A stretch of 64,000 nucleotides of DNA from contig OW388300.1 of NCBI GenBank assembly GCA_936450465.1, positions 44,300,358 to 44,364,357 of the forward strand. Reading direction: 5' to 3'. The DNA is from Gibbula magus. Its lineage: Eukaryota; Mollusca; Gastropoda; Trochida; Trochidae. Under the pieces are notes generated by a model that made no database searches, was not told the DNA's origin, and saw nothing but the letters and a program-made list of their open reading frames with translations. Positions 45,601 through 57,600 of the stretch are shown here, one piece after another; the first letter of the stretch is position 1, and the number at the start of each line of letters is the position of its first letter. The translations under genes and the position numbers were made by a program.

Positions 45601-48600
45601 CCCATGACATAAACTCATTTGGCCTTTTAGACCTGATGAGCTAAAAGTTGGAGAGATGACTTTGAATTAAAAACACACCTGCATATCAGGCTTGCAGTTG
45701 ATGTTTCCAATGCGAGCCAGTTCAGTGAGCGTGGGCCAGAGCGAGTTGACGATGCGAGCCACACACAAGGGAACCTGTACTGCTGTCAGGAGACCTCGTT
45801 CCATCGCCAGGTTACGGCTGAAACATGAGGATATGATATGAGTACCCATGTCACACGATGAGTCCCTCATTTTCCAACAGAGCAATATGATGATTTACAA
45901 TGTTAAAAATATGAATGAAATTATTAAGTTGAGTAAACCTGAAATCTTTGCAACAGGCAGGCTATCCAGAATCAATAGATTTACACAGTGACATCATGGA
46001 AGAGGTGAGGTGAGTTGGGTTTACCTCTCTTTCAAGAGTATTTCACTTTTATCACTGCTGCTAGTATTTTTGCAGGGAGAAAGCCCGCAATACCATGTTG
46101 GCAATGTATTGCGGTGAAACCTGCAAGCATCTGCTGGAACGAGTGAACCATGGGTGGTACTACGCTGAAATTCAATGTAGCATTGCACCCAAACCTTACT
46201 GCATGTAGAATAGTTCTCCAGCAGAGAAACTTGCAGAGGCCCTGACGGGATTCGATACCTGAAATCTTGATCCAGACTAAACGTGCTAACCACTGCGCTA
46301 TTCCGCCCGTCGTCATGAAAGAAACAATATGTCTTATCTTTGTTCAAGAAGTCACATCATCATGTCAAAGTGACATTCATCTTCTTCCAGGCCATCCATA
46401 CAAGATAACAGGCCTCAATATAGTTTTCAGCCAACAAAAATTATCAATAATATTAGTTGCCAGACCACACCGAGGGGTAGATGAACTTTTTTAACCCTCG
46501 TAAATTTCCTAGTAGCCCGAGTCGCAAACAGTAAACTGAAGGTTTCAATCCAATGGTCCTTTACTTCTTACAGTGTATGTATGTTTTTAGTTACAGCTTT
46601 ATGAAGTGCAGAGAAGTGATAGAATCTGGTACACCTGTCAACAATTTTTAGACAAATAAGACAATGGATATAAACGAGAGGTATCCTTTCAACTCACAAT
46701 TCAGTTTCATCCTCTGTTTTATGGGGCAGTTTCATTGCAAGCTGAAAAAATAGAAAAAAATCACTATTGTAAATATAGAACCCATTTGATAGATTCAGTG
46801 TCAGTGAATGACATCTCACAAATGTAAAACAAGAAATGGCCATGTGTGGTTCTCTTGACTTCTAACAAGTCACAGACACCTAATTTCAGACAATTAACAT
46901 AATTGATAATAAAAACTACTGCATGTAGACAGTGAAGTGAAGCATAACTCGTTAGCAGACACGCTTATCAGCTTAGTTAGATAAAGATGAGACTCATTTT
47001 TATCCTCGACGCGGTGTCCCATTAACATCAAATATAAAGAATGGTAAGTGAAGCCATTCATTGTCGCTACAACTTTGGAAAGTTTGCTACAGCATAACAA
47101 GATATTCCTGATCTGTCTAATGATCAATTATTTATTACTTAGTGGATACTCTATCCATAAATATGTTACAAGGTTAGAAAAATAGAAAAAATAGAGCTTT
47201 ATCTCTTTTTACGTATTATGCCCAAAAACAAAATGGCGGATACTCCGATAGAAGCCTCTCTTCAAACTGGCGCTAAACTACCGACCATGTATTCACTGAA
47301 GGCTCCAGCGTCAGCGTCGATGAAAGGAATCAGGTCCTTCATGGCTGAGTAGACAGGCGGAATTAGTTTTCTCATCTGGCAGTCGAGATCAGCAAATTTT
47401 TTGTTGCCGTAGGTCAGAAAGCCAGTCATAGCGGAGAGAGCTGCTCCCTGCCCAACAGAACATACACGGTTTAAAATATGCTGGCAACTAAGAAAAGTTA
47501 AATTTCTTGAAGTGAATGTTATTAACGATGTCAAAAATAATTTGACATTGTGAAACCATTGTTCTTCACAATAGAAAAGTTGATATCCATAAATTTAGCC
47601 TTTATTCAGTATTCCTCTTCTAAATTTCCTTCAAATTGTGAGGTGGGTGTTGCAATTCTAATGCTTAAATTAACAAGAGAATTAGTGAGCACAGCTCACT
47701 CATGATACCCCCGCTTTTAACATTGGTAAAAAAGAAATGTTTGAAAATAGCAAAAGGGCATCAATGTTTAAACTTTTGTATGAACAGACCATTATATATA
47801 AGTATTATTAAAGCAGAGTAAGTATTACACTTGTAAGCATGTTTTAGAAGTAAAAGTCGAAAAATTTGAAAAATGTCATTAAATATGCAAATGAGGGTAT
47901 GAAACATACAAATATGCAAATGAGGGTATGAAATATAAAAATGACAGATGTACACATCAGTGGTTTCGTAACATTTGAACAATTAGTGTCTGAGTTATGA
48001 GTGGAACAAAAAGTGTGAATGGCGAGGATGAAAAACGGAGAAATTTGCATAAATTATGCAAATGAGGGTATGAAACATACAAAAGGCAGATGTACACATC
48101 ATGGTGATTGTACATATCAAGTTTCTTAACATTTGGACAACTGTTTCAGAGTTATGAGTGGAACAAAAAGTGTGAATGGTTAAGTCGAAAACGGAGAATA
48201 TTTGCATAAATTATGCAAATGAGGGTAAGAAACATACAAAAGGCAGATGTACACAACGTGATGATTATATGTATCAAGTTACAAGACATTTGAACAATTA
48301 GTATTTGAGTTATGAGTGGAACAAAAACTGAATGGCAAAGTCGAAAAACGGAGAAAATTTGCATAAATTATGCAAATTAGAGTACGAAACATACAAAAGG
48401 CACATGTGGGGACCATAAAGTGTACATACATAAAGTTTCATAACAATTGAACAAGTAGTATTTGAGTTATGAGCGGAACCAAAGTGTAAGCATAGACGCG
48501 CACACAAAGACGCTTAAAAGTGGAAAATCTGAAAAAATAATCATGGAATCTGAGTGAAACATAGAAAAGGCACATCTAGGGACCATAAAGTGTACATGTA

Positions 48601-51600
48601 TAAAGTTTCATAACAATTGAACAAGTAGTATTTGAGTTATGAGCGGAACCAAAAGTGTGACCATAGACGCGCACACAAAGACGCTTAAAAGTGGAAAATC
48701 TGAAAAAATAATCATGGAATCTGAGGGAAACATAGAAAAGGCACATCTAGGGACCATAAAGTGTACATGTATAAAGTTTCATAACAATTGAACAAGTAGT
48801 ATTTGAGTTATGAGCGGAACCAAAAGTGTTCCGGACGGACGGACGCAAGGACGGACGGACGCGCTGAGCGCTATATACCCCCGACTACTTCGTAGCGGGG
48901 GTATAATAACAAGAATTGAAGGCAGCTGAAACTTTAAGTGTTTTACAATGCAATATATTCAAAATTATGTCATACCCACCAAGAGGTCATACAAGTAAAG
49001 ATTACTTGCCGGTATCTGCCTTGCTGCATTTCACAGCTAGTCTGCAGTGGCTTTAGCGGAGATTACAAGTTCAATACATAATTTCCTTTCAAAATCTAGT
49101 TATCAAGACTTGTGTTAAGTCGAAAGCTTGATTGAGAAGATGGCAAAGAGCATCCATCTATAACTACTGATTTGTAGCAGATGCTTGTGAAATTTAAAGA
49201 TTTAAACACTCATACATTGGCTAGCAATTATTTCAAATAAACATTAATTAATTAAACGAAAACTCTCAAACAGTTTAAACATTAATTTGTCCGAATAATA
49301 AGTATAATGAAAAGTATTTTTTGGCTAGTGAAGTACTTATTCATACAGAGGCAAGTCTGATTAATTCACCCTAAGCAAGTCTCCTACAAATGCTAATTTA
49401 ACCCTTGCTGTATTTTCTGTGTTAACATACCAGAGTGCACTATGAAGTTTGGGTACAATGTGCTGCTACTCTGGCACAGAAAAGTTAATGAAATGCAGCA
49501 AGCCTAAAATAAGCCGGTCACAGAGACTGACACTAGTTTGATTTGCAAGGAAGTTGCTCTGAGCTTTGTAGACAATCAGACAAGTGTTCTGAGAATGAAC
49601 AGCTCCAACATAACACAATAATAGTTCAAACGACAAGAGAGGAGACTGACCACAGATGCACAGAGCGCTGCGACCGTGCCTCCCCCAGGGGACGGGGACC
49701 GAGAACCGATGGTCATGATGAAGTCCTTCACATCCATACTGACCAGAGGACCGTCCTCATCTATTTGAATCATGTACCTGTATCATCAAAGTTCTATATC
49801 AATACCCTCAGCCAGGGTGGAGATGGGGTAGGACGGTGCATTCCAGCATGTTTCTTACTGCTATCTAATGGTCCAGGGCCCATATTTTCGAAGCTCTCTT
49901 AGCGCTAAGATAGTTGTAAGCCAATGTTAATGTATGGCACTCAGACTATCTTAGCGCTAAGAGAGCTTCGAAAATATGGACCTTGATGTTAGCACAAAAA
50001 ACTGTCAATTGACTAACATTAACATTTTCCTGCTTCAGTTATTCACATATATGCTGCATGTTTTAAAACTTAAATCTTAAAATTATATCTGAAGACACAA
50101 GTAGAGCAAGATGTCACTTACTCTATAATTCTCTCTTTTGGACTGAAAGCACCAAGGGAATTCAATCCCAGCCTGTTGATGACCTGCAATTGTAAATCAT
50201 TGTCACACATTGTAAATATAAGGGTACTTTAAGGATTATATCTTGTAACCTTTATATATATAGATGGTTCTCAATATAATGCACAATCCCTAGCCCTGAA
50301 AAATCCCTGTCTTGAAATTGTCAGTGCATAACAAAAACACGTCTTGACACTAAAGTGTGATAAAATGGGCTGTATCACAATTTCTGCAAAGATATTGAAG
50401 AAAATATGATCCTCCAGGTTAAAATAGAATAAACATGTTCCCCAAAACATCAAACAAAATGACATAAAATTTGGAGAGAAACAATACAAATCTCTTCTGA
50501 AGTAAGTATACCTTATAATGAATGCCACTTATAAGTGGAAAAATGATTCACAAAGACCTGACCAAAACCCAATTATCATTTTTTCATAGCCCTCATCACA
50601 CGGAGTGGGGTCAGGATAAAATGTACAAACTTTGATCCCCTGAGTGCAAGGCACTGCCCACGAAGATTGTAGCGGTTCTAGAGGAGAATTCAAAATTGTT
50701 AAAAGTTTATGGACACCGGACAACGCCTGATAGACAATGGACGGACGCCAGACAAGGGCCTATGCCATAAGCCCTTCTGGCTTTTCAGACCTGATGAGCT
50801 AATAAAAGAGGTTATTATGCTTGTGCTTGAAATATGAGATACTGGTACCATTCATTTGTGACTATCATTTCACACAATCATCGTGATAAAGCGACAATCA
50901 TATTTCATAATTATGACTTTTTTAAAATAAAAGGTTAGTTACACATATATATGTATCAAGAAATTGTAATTTAGAAGCATTCAGACAAATTTGAAATTTT
51001 ACAAAAGTTTTTTGTTTATACTCTTAAACCTTCATATTTATGTCAATTAATCTCAAGATTTGTAGAAAAAGTCATTATTCGACAGAAATATCATTCAACA
51101 ACATTAACCAAAAACAATCATATGTGTCCATGTTAACTTAAACACAACATATTTTTAAAACTGAGATATGGTGAATTTTCAGTTCAAAGGGAGAAAACTC
51201 TGACTGTTTGACTGAGACAATACACATGTACATGACATTTTTCACTTAAAAAGCAATATCCTTTTATCATACAACAAAATATATTTGCATAATTGTAATA
51301 CAATGATTTTATTATTCTATTACATAACAGCCATTTGAATTTCTAATGTAAATACATGACACTGCTACTGAACAAGGACAAAATGGCCACAATGCTATAC
51401 AAACTGAATCTGACAACTGATGGAGGGTGCACATTTGACAGAGAGGTCTTAAAAACAAAGGTGTATTTTTTATTATATGCTACCGGTAAGTGATATAGAC
51501 TGAGCTTTCTCAGTTTGTGAAAATGTGTTCTCATAACTGCAGTTTGATATAGAGAATCTCACCCAAGTGTCTTCCGATATCAAATATATCAACGAGTGTT

Positions 51601-54600
51601 GATATATTTGATATCAGAAGACACAAGGGTGAGATTTTATTTATCATTCAAAATCATTCTTCAACAATTATTAGCCGAAGAATGACATAGCTGAAAAACA
51701 AAACTGCCATTTTGCTTCTTCAGCAGTGATCGCAGTGAGGTCAAAGCATTGTGACGTCATAAACATTATGACATCATAGCATTGTTACATCATCACCATT
51801 GTGACGTCATAGCATTGTCAGCATTGTTCTCGGTGATGCAAAAACTTTTTGATGTCATTAACTGATGATGTAATAGGATTATGACGATTTGATTGTAGCG
51901 ATATCTACAATGTAGATATCGCTTGTAGATATCGCTTGATCTCACACAAGCGATATCTACTGTGGGAGCCAGTTTTGGATGATAAATCACTTTCTCAACA
52001 CAGTGAAATATTACAATGGAGATGACGTCATGTGTACAATGGACGTCACGTTTACAATCAATGGAAAGTCATCGCCGTTGCTACAATGGTATGACGTCGC
52101 CAGAACTCGCTCAATTGAAGCAATTTGGACTTAAAACACCACATTTCTGACCACAGAAGTATATAATAAACAATATTTGTTTGTTTTCAGTGTGATATCA
52201 CTTATCTCTCATCTCATAACGGGGTTAAGCCGATATTTTCACTCGTGCACATATTAGTGTAACATTGCCATTTTAAAGAAAAAATTGGGAAAATATTGCT
52301 CCAGTCTGATTAAAATCGACCTTGTTCCGAGGAATAAAATTTGCAAAAGTTTGCATCTGCCGGGATACGAACAGGTTCTGTAGATTCCTCGCCACAAGGT
52401 CTGAGAACACCCCGTATAGGCGTGTGTTCAGAACCAGTTTAGCGCAGCCAAAACCAAGTCAAATAGCTGACCAATTACATCATAGTATTTAAACGGTTGC
52501 GGTTTTGAAAGCATTCGGAACAGACAAAAGGATAGCGGTTTGGAGTTATCTGCCGCTAATTTCTCGCACCGAAAGCATTTGTTGGGCATCTTTTGATTGG
52601 CTAGCTGAATTGCGCCCGAACACGCTAGTGTACGGGGTGCTTTCAGACGGTTTGGCGTGGAAACCCACGAACGAGTTCGTATCCCGGTAGATGCACTATT
52701 TTGCAATTTTTATTCCACGGAAAACCGTCGATTTTAATCAGACTGATATTGCTCCAAATTCATTCAACATTAGTAAAATATATATTTTTACAGTTAATAA
52801 TATCTGCATGGTAATTTTTTTTATCATTCTTACACCAATAGAAAGTATTTTTGATGAAATAATTTTGTTGCGACTTTTTTTTAATTTTCGGCTGGTATTG
52901 AGGCCAGAAACAATTCAGGTCTGATATTTGGAGCAAAAATTCATGTTGAGTGTCTTGGGTGATAATTTATATTTTTTAAAAGATATTTAGGTATGTAAAG
53001 GGTTAAAAGTCTTATACACCAGGTCAAGGTCACAGTAAAGGTCATGAATGTGACAAAGAAAACACATGTTAAGTATCAAAGTGCTATGATGATGCTTATC
53101 CAGATTAAAGTTTATAAAGTTCTAAAACAACTGTATTGATAATTTTCTGATCTAAAATTTTCTCTCATAGAAAATGTTAATTTTCACATGAACAACAATA
53201 CTGGGCACAACTGAAACTGCCAAACACAAACTTTATAAAATACTGAAACTGGTAAAAACAAAACTATTTCCTGGAGGTGTTAAAGAAAGTTTAGGATTTC
53301 CATTTATGACGTCAGAAGTGTTGCAGTTTTCAGTCATTTCCCCCTCCCAATTAGTTTTTGCCTCAATTAATCCCGAAAGTGTTTGTATCGTACCTACCAG
53401 TCTGAGCTTCTGGTCCTCCTCCAGAATGAAAAGATCGTCCTTCTCCATGTAGTAATCAGCCACCATCAGGAGAGCTTTCAGCGGGACCACGCCCACAATC
53501 TGCGACCCTACCACAGCCAGGTTCAGCTCCTACACGGGGACCACATAATGGCAGCGTGAGACACAAGCTCAAACTAGCAGTCTGAATGTGTAACTTCTCA
53601 ATTACCAGTCAATACGAAAGTTACCAGAATCCTGTTCCACAAAGAAATACTAAGGCCTGCTCCTTTCGATTTATCGAACATAGCTCTGAACGTCGGGTAC
53701 ATGCACAAAGTGAAAGGAGTGACCCCGAACACTGTTCTGCATGTGCTGGACATGTTGGTTTTTTGGGGTTTTTTTTCCCTTTTCTAGGACATGCTGGACA
53801 TGTTGTAATGCTGTGCGGCTTGCACCTGCTTTCTTTTGGAACATGTTTCACACGCCCAGAACAGAGTTTGGAGCCACTCTTTTCACTTCGCACATGTACG
53901 GGATGTTTGGAACAAACACCAGGCAGCAAAAGGAGTAGACTTACAATCAATCATAACCCACTAACATTGGTTACAATTGATTGTAGCTTTACAATTGATT
54001 GTAAGTATTTTGAGGAAGGGCACCTTGGTTACAGGGTGTTCGACAGGCTTCATTTCATGTACTTTCACATTTCGCAGTGCTCCAGATCCTTAGATACAGA
54101 GATTACTATCGAGGAAGTGTGTCATATGATTTTAAAGACGCAAGTGTGAATCTATGTATTGTATTGTGACGTCACAAACATAGAGGTTATCATGAGTGTC
54201 TTTTGGGATGGTCAATATCCTGCATTAGGAATAAACATGATATTTTGCAAGCAGGATCTGAATTTACACAATTGCACTATTGTTTGTCTTTAACATCAAT
54301 GAAAATGGGGTTTTGGTAGACATATACAAAATTTTGGGTGGCACAGATTTATTCTCATTCCCAGCTAGCTTCAGGTTATTTAAAATCTACCCAAACCACA
54401 CCTATGTGTTTTCTCCCTGACATAGAGTCTATCTGCACTCACATCAGCATCCTTAACACACTCCTCATAAGCTGTGTGGATGGGAGTCTTCTCGAAGTCC
54501 GTGAGATTCATCGACACCTGGGCCAAGTTAGCTTCCTCTAGATACCAACCGATACCCTGCACGTCTGTTAGTCTGCCCGGCTGTAGTTAGACAATCACTC

Positions 54601-57600
54601 AATTTTAGAATCAGACATGAGAATAGACATACAGAACTAGGTTTCATTGTTTACATGTTATTTAGTGTTTCCTCGGGCTATATACAGTCAGGCCTCGATA
54701 ATCCGAATGCTTCCGTTTTTCATCAAAAACGTTCGGATAGTGAAATGTTCGGACTACTGAGTACTGGAGACTACTAAAGAGATTAGTTTGGTTACATCTT
54801 CCTACTGTTCGGAAACTGCGAGATTCGGATTATCGGTGGCTGGATTATCGCGGCTTGACTGTAATACCATCCTGAGGCTCTTTCTACAAAGCAACCTTTA
54901 CTAAGGTTAACCTTAACTCCCATTCTTTACATTGTACTAAGGTTATATGAATCCAAACATGCTAACCACTGCGCCTAAACAATACGTGAAGGACGAAGTC
55001 AACACTAAACACTTGAGGTGAGTTAGCTGTTTGATAATATCTAACATAATGAGAGACACCGCCGCAAACAGGTACCTGATCCTTGCCACGTCCCTGCTCT
55101 CGGACGTTGAGTGCTATACGGTGGGACTGTTCCTTCGTACCGAGCAGGTTCACGTTGAAAGCAATCAAGAACTTCCTAGCTCCAACGGCTGTAGCTCCCC
55201 ATGATGGCACAAAATCTGCTGGACCGAAATCTGGTTTCCATTCTGGCTGAGAGAGCTGCAGTATATAGAGGTGAAAATATAATCAAACATTTATGGAACG
55301 GACAAGAGTAGCCTGGATGCAGGCAATAAACAAGATAAACTACTGAGTGAGGAAACCATTGGTTTGGCAAGATTAGCAGGATGATCCATAAATCATCAAC
55401 ATTCAAAAACTCTAGCAATAGCAATCTCATTTAAATCAGATCGAACATAACACTGGTTCCTCGTTTGTCAAGCTGAGTACTTCCGCAAGGTTCATGTCTG
55501 GTGACCTTCACTGTAACCTGTCACCTTCAAGTTAATAAGAGGCCTTCTCAGATTGCATGGAATGTTGTGGTTTTTATGTCAACTCAAGTTGGTGCAATGG
55601 CTCTCTAGTCTCGTCGCTGATTGGCTGGATTAAGAGATATATAAACTCTATGGTGCAGTACTCAGATCAGAATGACAGCGAGGTAAGAATGTTACATTAA
55701 ATCTGATTTGAATGAGATTGCGGCAATAGTTCCCCCTTTAGATTTCTCAATTTCTTTACAAAATATTTATTACATCCGTCTGCATATGTTACAGCTCCTT
55801 TACTGAGATCCAAGAAATCAGGTCATTTTGTTTGAGCAACAATGCCCTGAGGTTACAGCTTTAAATTCTCATGAAATGTTTCCAAGGAAGGAAATAAAGC
55901 CACTGACCTTGCTGGGGAGAGCTTCATACTCCCCTGATCTGATGTCCGACAGCTTCTTCCTCTTGTCACTGGTAGCAGCTTCTCCGTACAGGTACACTGG
56001 AAAAAGTGTTACGCAAAAATGTGAGTGAGTGAGTTATTGTTGAACCCCACTTCAATATTGCAGCCATTAGCACATTCCCACAGAGTTTACTCCCTTCAGA
56101 TTTCCGAACATCCTCTGTTCTACTATGACAGATCTCTCATCTAGAAATGGAATTAGTTGTGCAATCAGTGACCCCGTTGTAAAGGTGACATTAGCCAATG
56201 ACACGTCACAACGCTATTTTTTTAAATACACAGAGGACTTAGGCTGAATGGACCAAGTGACTACATTTGAGAACGATTGACATTTAGTGTGCATCGTGTT
56301 GACCGTTTGAAACAATTTCACAAGCGGGGCCAATGTTGTTGTGAATGACAGCTGACATGTGACAAGTGATCATGTGACCGAGTTCAAGTCGTTCCTGCAG
56401 CATTTGATGTTATTACACAATGTGTAGGAAGTGTGTCATATGACCATTTACAGTTCATAAAATTAGCCAGAAAATAACAGTGACATAAAAAAATAATCGT
56501 TTTATGACGTCACAGATGACGAAATAAGGGAAGTCATAGTGAAACAATGGCAAACATGATATGTGATATGTGCTCATGTGCTCATAAGAATAATGTAGTA
56601 TTAACCAGTTTTTTTTAACCATATAGTTAATAAAAGAGAGTATCTCACTCCAAATGATATAATAAGTTTGAATAGTACCTGGCAGTGACATCTCCTCCGC
56701 AAGTCTCTCTGCAAACTCACGAGCACACTGTACGCAGTCCTCCATTGTTGTGTCCTGTACTGGGATGAATGGACAGACGTCCAGCGCACCCATCCGCGGG
56801 TGTTCTCCTGGTAGGCAATAAATACAATACATGCTCAAGAAATCTGCAGTTTGCAAACACAAACACGTCAAGCAGTTTTACCCAGTAACAAACACAAAAC
56901 CAGAGCAACAGAAGAATAAAAACATATGTTATTTACAAACATATAGAAATTCAATCATGACAAACTTTCTTGAATACATATTTGTTTTGGTGAATATTTA
57001 TTCATCACTGAATGTGAACAATATACTCTTTGAGAGGCAAGCATGAATATTATATATATACATCGCATTTTGTTAAAACCTCTCTCATGTTATCATCCAG
57101 CACAAGAGCCAGCGACTATTTCTTTCAAACGGTCATACCCCTGCCTTCCATTCCAGAACTGGTGTCTATTTGAGACCCGGCAACTATTTCTTTCAAACAG
57201 TCATACCCCTGCCTTCTATTAAAGAATTGGCGTCTATTTGAGACCCAGTGACTATTTCTTTCAAACAGTCATACCCTGCCTTCCATTCCAGAACTGGCGT
57301 CTATTTGAGACCCAGCGACTATTTCTTTCAAACGGTCATACCCCTGCCTTCCATTCCACAACTGGCATCTATTTGAGACCCGGCAACTATTTCTTTCAAA
57401 CAGTCATACCCCTGCCTTCTATTCCAGAACTGGCGTCTATTTGAGACCCGGCGACTATTTCTTTCAAACAGTCATACCCTGCCATCTATTCCAGAATTGG
57501 CGTCCATTTGAGACACGGCAACTATTTCTTTCAAACAGTCATACCCTGCCTTCTATTCAAGAATTGGCTTCTATTTGAGACCCGGCAACTATTTCTTTCA

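Noticed and set aside
53586..54149. Plus-strand 187-residue open frame
   Set aside because: Overlaps an inverted-repeat element inside an FTCD intron and shows no recognisable domain.
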